Assembly (NCBI RefSeq): GCF_040566545.1
Contig: NZ_JBEWZI010000007.1
Location: forward strand, 62,001 to 126,000
DNA from: Uliginosibacterium flavum
Lineage (GTDB): Bacteria; Pseudomonadota; Gammaproteobacteria; Burkholderiales; Rhodocyclaceae
Length of the DNA stretch: 64,000 nt
Direction: 5' to 3'
The position numbers were made by a program, and so were the translations under genes. The notes beneath the pieces were generated by a model that was not told where the DNA came from, searched no databases, and saw nothing but the letters and a program-made list of their open reading frames with translations. Each line of letters starts with the position of its first letter. The stretch's first letter is position 1. Positions 8,877-16,210 of this stretch are shown in pieces.

Positions 8877-9776
8877 TCAGGCGGGCGCCAGCACACTCTC
8901 CAGCGCAGCCAGAAACACCCGCGTGCGTGCCGGGATCAGGCGGCGGCCGGGCATGACGGCCCACACCGTCATGATGGGGAGTTGCCATTCCGGCAGCACG
9001 CGCACGAGCAGGCCGTCAGCCACCGCGCTGGCGACAAAACCTTCGGACAGGCCAGCGATGCCCAAGCCATGCGTGGCGAGCAGGCGCAGCAGGCTGACCG
9101 AGTTGGCGGCGAGCGGGCCGGCCGGCAGGTCTTCCCACACGTCTTTGCCCTTGCTGAGGCGCCAGCGCTGAGCCTCGCCGCTGCTGCCGATGATTTGCAG
9201 GGCGGTGTGGCGCATCAACTCGTCCGGGTGTTGCGGCGTGCCGAACTGCCGGAGGTAGGCCGGGCTGGCATACAGGCCGCTGCACAGATCGCACAGGCGG
9301 CGCGCGACCAGAGTGGTGTCGTCGGGCAGACGCGCAGCAACGCGCAGGGCCAGATCGAACTGCTCGCCAATCAGATCGACGCGACGCGGCGACAGGTCCA
9401 GCTCCAGCTTCACCTCCGGATAGCTGGCGGCGAACTGCAGAAAAAGCGGGCCAAGAATCCACTCGCCGAAATCCGCCGGCATCGACACGCGCAAGCGCCC
9501 ACGCACGGCAGCCTGGCGATGCTGGGCATAGGCGGCGACGGCCTCGGCTTCTTCCTGCAGGCGACGCGCATGCTCGAGGATTTCCGTGCCGAACTCGGTC
9601 AGCGCCAGACGCCGCGTGCTACGCGTGAGCAGGCGCTCGCCGAGGCGCGCCTCCAGCGCGGTGATGCGCCGCGACACGGTGGATTTGGGCAGGCCGGCAC
9701 GCTCCGCCGCGAGCGAGAAGCTACCGGCATCCATGATGCGGGCGAAGAGCAGGAGGTCGTTGGCGTCGAGGTTCAT
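8877..9776 (-). CDS. LysR-family transcriptional regulator
   Basis: This is a 299-residue regulator. The N-terminal winged helix-turn-helix (residues 1-60) reads FSLAAERAGLPKSTVSRRITALEARLGERLL, followed by the linker helix and the effector domain (about 90-290). It is divergently placed from azoR with 258 bases between, the usual arrangement for a LysR regulator and its target, and a strong palindrome lies in that spacer. The likely role is control of azoR, perhaps together with the pirin gene, in response to quinone or electrophile stress; that role is inferred from context. Confidence 0.93.
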   Translation of the reverse strand: MNLDANDLLLFARIMDAGSFSLAAERAGLPKSTVSRRITALEARLGERLLTRSTRRLALTEFGTEILEHARRLQEEAEAVAAYAQHRQAAVRGRLRVSMPADFGEWILGPLFLQFAASYPEVKLELDLSPRRVDLIGEQFDLALRVAARLPDDTTLVARRLCDLCSGLYASPAYLRQFGTPQHPDELMRHTALQIIGSSGEAQRWRLSKGKDVWEDLPAGPLAANSVSLLRLLATHGLGIAGLSEGFVASAVADGLLVRVLPEWQLPIMTVWAVMPGRRLIPARTRVFLAALESVLAPA

Positions 9777-9927
9777 GGTCGGTGTGGGAGTTCCGGGGCA
9801 CTCATTGCCCGTGAGTTCGTCTGGATTACCAAAACTGCTTTCCTAGGGCCGACCCTTCGACAAGCTCAAGAGAGCCTTCAGTCGGCCAGGAAAACGCGGC
9901 ATGCGACTGAACTCGCAGCTAAGACGA

Positions 9928-9949
9928 ATTGTTCCATAAACGGAACAAT
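9928..9949. promoter_or_regulatory. probable LysR operator upstream of azoR
   Basis: A perfect 8-base inverted repeat ATTGTTCC-N6-GGAACAAT lies 86 bases before the azoR ATG in the LysR/azoR divergent spacer. It contains the T-N11-A core expected for LysR-type regulators. A TACTAT sequence directly after it could be the azoR -10 box, which would put the operator near -35 of azoR. Confidence 0.75.
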
Positions 9950-10034
9950 ACTATCCATTCCGTGGGCTTCTGATGCTTTGGTGAGAAGAATACAGTGGCG
10001 TCACTCCCTCCCCCCAACCCCTAAGAGATACATC

Positions 10035-10625
10035 ATGAACATTCTGCAAATCAATTCCAGCGTCCGCGGCGCCGCTTCCGCCTCCACCCGTCTGGCCAGC
10101 AGCATCGTGACCCGCCTGCGCGTACTCGACCCCAGCGCCACGCTGACGGTGCGTGAAACCGGCTCGCAGCCGATCCTCGACGAAGCCGCGCTGGGCGCGA
10201 TCTTCACCCCGGCCGAGGCACGTACGCCCGAGCAAGCCGCGCGTGCCGCCATCGACGACGCAACCATCGCCGAAGTGCAGGCTGCAGACGCCATCGTCAT
10301 TGGCGTGCCGATGTACAACTTCGGCGTACCGGTGCAGCTGAAGGCCTGGATCGACGCGATCGCCAAGGCGGGCGTGACTTTCCGCTATACCGAGAAAGGC
10401 CCGGAAGGTCTGCTCAAGGGCAAGAAGGTGTATCTGGCCCTGGCACGTGGCGGCCTGTACCGCGACACCCCGGCCGATGCGCAGACGCCGTACCTGAAGA
10501 ACGTGCTCGGCTTTCTCGGCCTGAGCGACATCACCTTCATTCATGCCGAAGGCCTGTCGATGGGCGAAGAGCCGGCGGCCAAGGCTTTGGCTGATGCGGA
10601 AGCCGAGATCGCCGCACTGGTATAG
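10035..10625 (+). CDS. azoR: FMN-dependent NADH-azoreductase
   Basis: This 196-residue flavodoxin-fold enzyme reduces quinones and azo compounds with NADH and FMN in the cytoplasm. Family marks are the phosphate-binding opening NILQINSSVRG, PMYNFGVPVQLKAWID near residue 95 (FMN contact) and LARGG near 140. The frame is open for a long way upstream, but the ATG at 10035 aligns with the family start and the upstream part is antisense to the LysR gene. A LysR operator precedes it and pirin follows, a common electrophile-response neighbourhood. Confidence 0.94.
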   Translation: MNILQINSSVRGAASASTRLASSIVTRLRVLDPSATLTVRETGSQPILDEAALGAIFTPAEARTPEQAARAAIDDATIAEVQAADAIVIGVPMYNFGVPVQLKAWIDAIAKAGVTFRYTEKGPEGLLKGKKVYLALARGGLYRDTPADAQTPYLKNVLGFLGLSDITFIHAEGLSMGEEPAAKALADAEAEIAALV

Positions 10626-10640
10626 CCAGCTGCCTGCGGC

Positions 10641-10960
10641 AGAGGACTGAGCAATGAGTGCTGAGGACTGAGTGGGCGTGCTTGCAGAGCCTCGCAGGTA
10701 TTGATTCTTCGGGCAGGAGTGTTGCAGAGGCAATACAGGCGCAGTGCTTCGGGAGGGTGGCGTAGGAGCTAGCGCAGCTGGCGATTGCCGACGTGGATCG
10801 CCAGCTGCGCTAGCTCCCCCGATCACGTCGATGGCAGGCTCTACGGGGCATGCTTGTAGCGCCGCGCGGGCATTGCTTCTTCGGGCAGGCATGCCGAAGA
10901 AGATTGACAGGCGCGGCTCTCCGACCACTCTGCCCCAGTCCTCAGTTCCCAGTTCCTAAC
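10641..10960. repeat. composite intergenic element: heptad array, palindrome, inverted heptad array
   Basis: The 349-base azoR-pirin spacer holds no gene. It starts with 7-base units ending in TGA (GGACTGA GCAATGA GTGCTGA GGACTGA). Its centre is a perfect palindrome with 21-base arms (10765-10785 and 10797-10817). It ends with 7-base units in the opposite sense (CCCCAGT CCTCAGT TCCCAGT, about 10932-10960). Between these parts are two copies of the dispersed GCCTCGCAGG / GCCGCGCGGG...TTCTTCGGGCAGGCATGC repeat (10678-10740, 10833-10920). The same ordered layout occurs at 24748-25052. Confidence 0.85.
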
Positions 10961-10974
10961 CCAAGGATCGTTCC

Positions 10975-11865
10975 ATGACCCAAATTCAGAAAACCTCAGC
11001 CACCCCCTTCGCATCGCGAGGCGTGGAGCGCCTCGTAGCCGGGCGGGCCACGTCCGACGGTGCCGGGGTGAAACTCACGCGGGTGCTGACGCAGGACCTG
11101 CAGCGCCGCCTCGATCCCTTCCTGATGCTCGACGCTTTCCGCAACGAAAATCCGGACGATTACATCGGTGGTTTTCCCGATCACCCGCATCGCGGTTTCG
11201 AGACCGTGACCTACATGCTCGCCGGGCGCATGCGTCATCACGACAACGCCGGCAATGCCGGCCTGCTCGGCCCCGGCGGCGCACAATGGATGACCGCGGG
11301 CAGCGGCCTGATTCATTCCGAATTGCCCGAGCAGGAAGAAGGCCTGATGGAAGGCTTTCAGCTGTGGGTGAATCTGCCGGCGAAGAACAAGATGATCGCA
11401 CCCTACTACCGCGACATCCCCAGCGCAGCGATCCCCGAGTTCACCACGCCGGAAGGGGTGACGGTGCGCGTGATCGCCGGCGAGAGCCAAGGCACGGCGG
11501 GCGCGGTGCAACGGCCAGACACTGAACCGCTGTATCTGGATGTGCATCTGCCGGCTGGCACACGTTTCGCGCAGGCCATCCCGGCCGGGCACAACGCTTT
11601 TCTGTACACCTATCGCGGCGAAGTGACGGTGGCGGGCAAGGTCGTGGCAGATCGCTTCATGGCGATTCTGGCCAATGACGGTGCGCGAGGCGTGGTGATC
11701 GAAGCGGCAGAGGATGCGCGCGTGATTCTCGTTGCCGGCGCGCCGCTGAACGAACCGATCGCCCAGTATGGCCCCTTCGTGATGAACACGGCAGCTGAAA
11801 TCCAGCAGACCCTGCAGGATTATCGCGACGGTCTGTTTGAGGCGGGGAAAGTGCAGGCGCTCTAG
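10975..11865 (+). CDS. pirin-family bicupin protein
   Basis: This is a 296-residue iron-binding double cupin. The metal ligands are visible in DHPHRGFETVTYM (two His, near residue 63) and GSGLIHSE (His and Glu, near 108), as in human pirin and bacterial quercetinase-type pirins. Ribosome site AAGGA lies seven bases before the ATG. Bacterial pirins are linked to quercetin oxidation or redox sensing; which applies here is not determinable. It follows azoR and the LysR regulator and is convergent with the next gene, overlapping its end by four bases. Confidence 0.93.
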   Translation: MTQIQKTSATPFASRGVERLVAGRATSDGAGVKLTRVLTQDLQRRLDPFLMLDAFRNENPDDYIGGFPDHPHRGFETVTYMLAGRMRHHDNAGNAGLLGPGGAQWMTAGSGLIHSELPEQEEGLMEGFQLWVNLPAKNKMIAPYYRDIPSAAIPEFTTPEGVTVRVIAGESQGTAGAVQRPDTEPLYLDVHLPAGTRFAQAIPAGHNAFLYTYRGEVTVAGKVVADRFMAILANDGARGVVIEAAEDARVILVAGAPLNEPIAQYGPFVMNTAAEIQQTLQDYRDGLFEAGKVQAL

Positions 11866-12359
11866 GCTTTTGATGCTCGCGCTATTTGAGCCTGCTTGAT
11901 TACGTCGGCCAAGACTCCTTCGTCAAATCTTGACGCAATCAATTCCTGCACCAGCAACCGTATCCGCTCACTAAGCCCGTGCAATTCGACTGCTTTGGGA
12001 AGTGCTTGCCATTCTCCACTTTCGTAGCGGCGAGCAGAGTCTCTATCCAGCTCTTCTACCCAAACGCTATGCACGAACTCATTTCTCTCATTGGAGACTA
12101 GTTCGCACCGACCCAACAAGGAACAAAGGACTGAAAAGTCCTCTCCGTTACCAAGAAATTTCTGCCCTTGTTTCTTTATTCCCTTGCGAAGACTGGCGGA
12201 TGACCGAAGACTCCTGTCATTGAGAATCTCGTCAATCTCCCGTCCCTCAAGTGCTCGCACCGTCATCCGAAGGATGTGATCCAAGTGTTCATGTCGCAGA
12301 GTCAACTCCCCAACAGCGGCAAGCAGGTCTTTATCCGAAGGCAGCTCAAGTCGCATCAT
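11862..12359 (-). CDS. hypothetical protein with a HEPN-like RNxxxH motif
   Basis: The 165-residue, mostly helical and charged protein matches no family I can name. It contains RNEFVH near residue 92, an R-x4-H motif with Asn after Arg that is characteristic of HEPN-superfamily ribonucleases and related helical domains. The rest (LRHEHLDHILRMTVRALEG, then a helical region) fits an all-helical HEPN fold. It is clearly less GC-rich than its neighbours and its stop overlaps that of pirin. No partner nucleotidyltransferase (MNT) gene is adjacent. HEPN assignment is inference from one motif plus the helical pattern. Confidence 0.65.
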   Translation of the reverse strand: MMRLELPSDKDLLAAVGELTLRHEHLDHILRMTVRALEGREIDEILNDRSLRSSASLRKGIKKQGQKFLGNGEDFSVLCSLLGRCELVSNERNEFVHSVWVEELDRDSARRYESGEWQALPKAVELHGLSERIRLLVQELIASRFDEGVLADVIKQAQIARASKA

Positions 12360-12410
12360 GTGGACATTCCTCCTGAGCTTACTTCGTGAGTGACTGAACC
12401 TGCAAAGAAG

Positions 12411-13388
12411 TCAGGTCTCATCATCCTCGGCACCCGAGCCCACCACCGCGCGCCCGAGGCGGTCAAGTACCGCATCCCATTCGCTGTCATCCGGCAGGCT
12501 TTCGACCAGGATTTCGCGGGCGCCGCTGGCATCCAGCGCGCGCAGATTGGCGTACAGATCATGCGCGTAGCCGTGCGCATCAAACGGCGCATCAATGCTC
12601 ATGGCGTAGCGGCCGGGATCGCTTTCGCCGGCGTGGCTGAGCACGGCGCAATCGGCCGCAGCCGCTGCGATTTCGGCACGCAAGGCCATGCGCATCGGTG
12701 TGCGCGGCGCGTAGTGCGCCGCCAGTGCACCAGACACGCGCGGCGCGCTTTCAGCTTCGTGTTTCAGGCGTGGCTGCCGGCCTATGACCGCCGCAATCGC
12801 CGCGCGGCCGATCATGCCGGGGCGCAAAATCACCGGTTCGCCGCGCGACAGATCAAGAATTGTGGATTCGATGCCCACGTCGCAGGCGCCGCCCTCCAGA
12901 ATCATCGCGACAGATTCGCCGAGTTCTTCCCAGACGTGCTGCGCAGTGGTCGGGCTGATCCGGCCGAAACGATTGGCCGAGGGCGCGGCCACGCCACCAC
13001 CGAAGGCACGCAGCAATTCCAGCGCCACCGGATGATCCGGCACGCGCAGGCCGACCGTGTCCTGCCCGCCGGTAACCACGTCGGAGACATCGGCCTCCTT
13101 CTTCAGGATCAGGGTCAGCGGGCCCGGCCAGAAGGCGCGCGCCAAGGCGATGGCTTCCTTGGGAATCTCGCGCGCCCACTCGGTGATCTGCTCGCGGTCG
13201 GCCAGATGCACGATCAGCGGATGATCGGCCGGGCGGCCCTTGGCGGCGAAAATCTTGACCACGGCCGCTTCGTTGGCGGCATCAGCGCCGAGGCCGTAAA
13301 CGGTTTCTGTCGGCAAGGCGACGAGTTCGCCAGCACGCAGCAGTTCGGCGGCGCGGCGGATGTTTTCGGGCGTATTGGCGGAAATCAT
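12411..13388 (-). CDS. tsaC: L-threonylcarbamoyladenylate synthase, Sua5 type
   Basis: The enzyme makes threonylcarbamoyl-AMP from threonine, bicarbonate and ATP, the first step of the t6A37 modification of tRNAs reading ANN codons. At 325 residues it is the long Sua5 form: a YrdC domain (about 1-205) with LPTETVYGLGADA, KGRPADHPLIVH and APSANRFGRISPT, then a linker and the C-terminal Sua5 domain (ALAAHYAPRTPM onwards). Its ATG overlaps the stop of the upstream hydrolase gene by four bases, so the two are translationally coupled. Confidence 0.95.
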   Translation of the reverse strand: MISANTPENIRRAAELLRAGELVALPTETVYGLGADAANEAAVVKIFAAKGRPADHPLIVHLADREQITEWAREIPKEAIALARAFWPGPLTLILKKEADVSDVVTGGQDTVGLRVPDHPVALELLRAFGGGVAAPSANRFGRISPTTAQHVWEELGESVAMILEGGACDVGIESTILDLSRGEPVILRPGMIGRAAIAAVIGRQPRLKHEAESAPRVSGALAAHYAPRTPMRMALRAEIAAAAADCAVLSHAGESDPGRYAMSIDAPFDAHGYAHDLYANLRALDASGAREILVESLPDDSEWDAVLDRLGRAVVGSGAEDDET

Positions 13389-14263
13389 TTGAGCTGCCCG
13401 GCAAAGAATTCAAGGGTACGGCGCTTGGCGTCCTCGCGTGCCACGGGATCGGGGCCAGTATGCACGCCCTTGCCCGGATTTACGCCGTTAGGCACATCGG
13501 CGCGCAGACGGATCTTGCTGAGGCCGGGATGATCGAAGTCGTGATACGCGCCAGGATAAGTGACGATCTGCATCACGGCGCCTTGCGCGCGAGCAGTATT
13601 GGTCAGCGCGACGCAGGATGCGGCTGGCGTCCAGTCGTCGGCTTCGCCGATCAGGATCAGCAGCGGCGCGTACGGTTTGAAGCTTGCCGCCTTTTTGTTG
13701 CGCGTCGTGCAGCCGGGATAGAAAGACACCGCAGCACTGAAACCTTCAAGCATATTTGCGGGCTTGCGCCGAATCACATCCAGCGTCACGCCGCCACCAT
13801 GCGACCAGCCGAGCAAACCGATATGCATGGCATCAATGCCGGACTGCTGGCGCAACCAGCTCAGTGCGGCGTAAGCATCGCCAACGCGATCGGCTTCCTT
13901 GAGCATGCGCTCGCTGTATTTCTGGGTGCAAATCTGTTTCAGACCACGCGAGCTGAAGCTGTCCAGCATCAAGGCTAGATAGCCCTGACTGGCGAGGTAT
14001 TCGCCCCACATTTGATGGCGGGCATTCAGCGCGCCGTCCTTGGCGTAGGCGCCGCCACAGCCATGCACCATCACCACGGCCGGGTGCGGGCCGGGCGCAT
14101 CGGGCTGGAACAGGTGGGCAACGAGTGGCGCTGGCGAGGAGGAGAGGCCGCCAGCGGGAATGCTGACGGGCTCGGGGGTAGCGTGGGCCAGCGACACGCT
14201 GAACATCAGCGGTGCAAGACAGGCGAAAAACGTCCGCAAAATGGCGCGCAGCGGTTCTGGCAA
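13385..14263 (-). CDS. secreted dienelactone-hydrolase-family protein
   Basis: This is an alpha/beta-hydrolase with nucleophile elbow GWSHGGG, acid in GEADDWTP and histidine in GAYHDFDHPG, plus the oxyanion region VMVHGCGGAY. The nucleophile is Ser, not the Cys of true dienelactone hydrolase. The start is uncertain. The frame is open to a GTG at 14395 that overlaps the purE stop, but those first 44 codons lie in a palindromic repeat. A TTG at 14263 gives a clean signal peptide (PEPLRAILRTFF ... SLAHA), so it is preferred. The gene sits between purE and tsaC on one strand and is coupled to tsaC. Confidence 0.8.
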   Translation of the reverse strand: MPEPLRAILRTFFACLAPLMFSVSLAHATPEPVSIPAGGLSSSPAPLVAHLFQPDAPGPHPAVVMVHGCGGAYAKDGALNARHQMWGEYLASQGYLALMLDSFSSRGLKQICTQKYSERMLKEADRVGDAYAALSWLRQQSGIDAMHIGLLGWSHGGGVTLDVIRRKPANMLEGFSAAVSFYPGCTTRNKKAASFKPYAPLLILIGEADDWTPAASCVALTNTARAQGAVMQIVTYPGAYHDFDHPGLSKIRLRADVPNGVNPGKGVHTGPDPVAREDAKRRTLEFFAGQLK

Positions 14264-14283
14264 GGCGCACCGACGCAGACAGG

Positions 14284-14387
14284 CGTAGGGCGGGTTAGCG
14301 CAGCGTAACCCGCCGCTTGCCAGCGGCCAGTCACCGAAGGAGCGCAGGATGGATGGCGGGTTACGCCTGCGGCTAACCCGCCCTACA
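14284..14387. repeat. pair of inverted GGCGGGTTA...TAACCCGCC palindromes
   Basis: The element GTAGGGCGGGTTAGCGCAGC... (14284-14315) recurs inverted at 14356-14387 and both are themselves palindromic. A third copy is at 50559-50596. It occupies the region between purE and the hydrolase gene and is read through by the long version of that gene. This is a dispersed repeat type common in betaproteobacterial spacers. Confidence 0.8.
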
Positions 14388-14391
14388 CAAA

Positions 14392-14892
14392 TCACTCGAC
14401 GTCCGGCAAGGTCTTGGCCAGCACCTTTTCGGTCTGAGCCAGACGGAAGGCGCTGAGCTTTTTGGCGATTTCTGCGTCGCTCAGGGCCAGCATGGCCACA
14501 GCAAACAGCGCTGCGTTCACGGCGCCGGCTTCGCCGATGGCAAAAGTCGCCACCGGAATGCCGCCGGGCATCTGGACCATGGACAGCAGCGAATCCAGAC
14601 CGCCCAGATGCTTGGACGGCATCGGCACGGCCAGCACCGGCAGCTCGCTCTTGGCGGCCATCACACCGGCCAGGTGGGCGGCAGCGCCAGCGGCACCGAT
14701 CAGCACCTTGAGGCCACGCGCCTGAGCACCGGAAGCGTAGTCCAGCGCCTGATCCGGCGTGCGGTGGGCCGACAGCACTTTGGCTTCATAAGCGATGCCG
14801 AAGTCTTTGAAGGTCTTGGCACAGGCTTTCATGATCGGCCAGTCGCTGTCCGAGCCCATGAGAATGCCAACGAGGGGGGTGGGGTTGCTCAT
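14392..14892 (-). CDS. purE: N5-carboxyaminoimidazole ribonucleotide mutase
   Basis: PurE moves the carboxyl group of N5-CAIR to C4 in purine synthesis. The protein is 166 residues, normal length. Motifs GSDSDWP near residue 13 and SAHRTPDQ near 41 bind the substrate phosphate and carry the catalytic His; KHLGGLDSLLSMVQMPGGIPVAT is also typical. Ribosome site GGAGAG precedes the ATG. purK is not in the window; purC, another purine gene, lies 46 kb away. folD is upstream on the same strand. Confidence 0.97.
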   Translation of the reverse strand: MSNPTPLVGILMGSDSDWPIMKACAKTFKDFGIAYEAKVLSAHRTPDQALDYASGAQARGLKVLIGAAGAAAHLAGVMAAKSELPVLAVPMPSKHLGGLDSLLSMVQMPGGIPVATFAIGEAGAVNAALFAVAMLALSDAEIAKKLSAFRLAQTEKVLAKTLPDVE

Positions 14893-14911
14893 ATTTCTCT
14901 CCAGTTTATAA

Positions 14912-14928
14912 AAGTCGTATCACGACTT
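14912..14928. promoter_or_regulatory. perfect inverted repeat just upstream of purE
   Basis: AAGTCGT-ATC-ACGACTT lies 20 bases before the purE ATG, just upstream of its ribosome site. It could be an operator or an RNA hairpin in the folD-purE spacer. It does not match the E. coli PurR operator. The rest of the spacer contains a GC-rich CCTCTCGCCCC/GGGGCGAGGGG stem without a T-run. Confidence 0.45.
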
Positions 14929-15002
14929 CTTCATACTCCCCTCGCCCCTCGGGGGCGAGAGGCTGGGGAAAAGGGAACGGTCTGGCCGGTGGGCCAGCGC
15001 CG

Positions 15003-15857
15003 TCAGGCTTTAGCAGCGCGTTCGGCGCTCTCTACGGTATTGGCCAGCAGCATGGTGATGGTCATCGGACCAACGCCGCCGGGAACGGGAGTAATCAGGG
15101 ACGCCACTTCGCGGGCGGAATCGAAGTCCACATCGCCGCACAATTTGCCATCCGGCAGACGGTTGATGCCTACGTCAATCACCACGGCACCGGGCTTGAT
15201 CATGTCGCCGGTAAGGAACTTCGCACGGCCCACGGCAGCAACCACTATGTCGGCACGTTTGGTGTGGAAGGCGAGGTCTTTGGTCTGCGAATGGCAGACA
15301 GTAACGGTAGCGCCACGCGCCAGCAACATCACGGCCATCGGCTTGCCGACGATGTTGGAGCGGCCAATCACCACGGCCTCGGCACCCTTGATTTCGACCT
15401 TCTCGGTGTCGAGCATCTTCATCACACCCCAGGGCGTACACGGGTAGAAAGACTTGCGCCCTTGCAGCAGCAGGCCGAAGTTTTCGGCGTGAAAACCGTC
15501 GACGTCTTTCTCGGGCGAAATCGCTTCGAGCACCTTGTCGGCGTCGAACTGCTTGGGCAGCGGCAGTTGCACGAGGATGCCGTGCACCGACGGATCGGCG
15601 TTCAGCTCGGCGATCTTGGCGAAGACTTCTTCCGGAGCCGCATCGGCCGGGTATTCGAATTTGAGCGAACGGATGCCGGTCTTCTCGCAGCCAGCCACCT
15701 TGTTGCGCACATACACGGCCGAGGCGGGATCGCCGCCGACGAGGATCACGGCGAGGCTGGGCTGAACGCCTTGGGCGGTGAGTTCGGCGGCGCGTTGCGC
15801 GATCTCGCCGCGCACTTGCGCCGACAGAGCGACGCCATCAATGTTGCGAGCAGTCAT
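15003..15857 (-). CDS. folD: bifunctional methylenetetrahydrofolate dehydrogenase/cyclohydrolase
   Basis: FolD interconverts 5,10-methylene- and 10-formyl-tetrahydrofolate with NADP, supplying formyl groups for purine synthesis, which fits its place upstream of purE. The 284-residue length is standard. Visible are the catalytic Lys in VYVRNKVAGCEKTGI near residue 56, KDVDGFHAENFG near 120, VIGRSNIVGKP near 165 and PVPGGVGPMTI near 262. The ATG at 15857 aligns with the family; upstream codons run into spacer. Confidence 0.97.
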   Translation of the reverse strand: MTARNIDGVALSAQVRGEIAQRAAELTAQGVQPSLAVILVGGDPASAVYVRNKVAGCEKTGIRSLKFEYPADAAPEEVFAKIAELNADPSVHGILVQLPLPKQFDADKVLEAISPEKDVDGFHAENFGLLLQGRKSFYPCTPWGVMKMLDTEKVEIKGAEAVVIGRSNIVGKPMAVMLLARGATVTVCHSQTKDLAFHTKRADIVVAAVGRAKFLTGDMIKPGAVVIDVGINRLPDGKLCGDVDFDSAREVASLITPVPGGVGPMTITMLLANTVESAERAAKA

Positions 15858-15959
15858 GGGGATGAGCCTGAGCTTTGGAAAGCCGACGATTGTACCTTTG
15901 TGCAGCGGGCGGGGGAATCTTGACGCGGCGCCGGGCGCCATCAGGATGTGCTCGCCAGG

Positions 15960-16030
15960 CCGCATCCCGCCTTGCTCTGCGGCAAGCCTGTCTGAAGAGG
16001 CCCGCGCAGCAAGCGTCTTCAGCCTGCAAA
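15960..16030. repeat. dispersed CTGAAGAGG/GCCTGTC repeat
   Basis: The start of the 353-base folD/16211 spacer carries the repeat words CTTGCTCTGCGGCAAGCCTGTCTGAAGAGGCCCGCGC and GTCTTCAGCCTGC in sequence, a variant of the family exemplified at 40754-40820. The rest of this spacer holds the regulatory sites listed separately. Confidence 0.55.
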
Positions 16031-16061
16031 TTTCTGTAACAGTAACAACCCAAGCTGGCTG

Positions 16062-16076
16062 GCGCCAGATTGGTGC
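16062..16076 (+). promoter_or_regulatory. NtrC-type enhancer site
   Basis: GCGCCA-GAT-TGGTGC differs from the NtrC dyad GCACCA-N3-TGGTGC at one of twelve positions. It lies about 110-124 bases before the start predicted from the sigma-54 promoter at 16160-16175. A weaker match is at 16103-16117 (TGGTGC half intact) and a lone GCACCA half-site at 16080-16085. The 12-base word CCAGATTGGTGC (16065-16076) is repeated exactly upstream of the second cassette (27567-27578). Confidence 0.65.
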
Positions 16077-16159
16077 CCTGCACCAGCAAGCGCTGCCCGG
16101 ATGCGCGCGCTTGGTGCCAAAGTCTTTGTCCTGCCCCCAAAACCTCTGTAGAACGGGCT

Positions 16160-16175
16160 TTGCACGGTCCTTGCT
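16160..16175 (+). promoter_or_regulatory. sigma-54 promoter of the first ATP-grasp cassette
   Basis: TTGCACG-GTCC-TTGCT matches the -24/-12 consensus TGGCACG-N4-TTGCW at 11 of 12 fixed positions, with the essential -24 G and -12 GC kept. Transcription would start near 16186, 25 bases before the ATG of the first gene. Confidence 0.7.
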
Positions 16176-16210
16176 AACAAAGAAACGCCCCGCTCCGAGA
16201 AGAGAATCCC

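Noticed and set aside
8982..10034. N-terminal extension of the azoR frame
   Set aside because: It runs antisense through the LysR gene; the family start is the ATG at 10035.
10765..10817. Insertion-sequence terminal repeats
   Set aside because: The palindrome encloses only 11 bases and there is no transposase in or near it.
12390..13532. Open frame of 380 codons on the plus strand
   Set aside because: It is antisense to tsaC, whose protein is certain; the composition is typical of a high-GC shadow frame.
16102..16121. A sigma-54-like TTGGCAC on the minus strand toward folD
   Set aside because: The -24 half is good, but the -12 part reads GCGC, not TTGC, and the distance to folD is about 245 bases.
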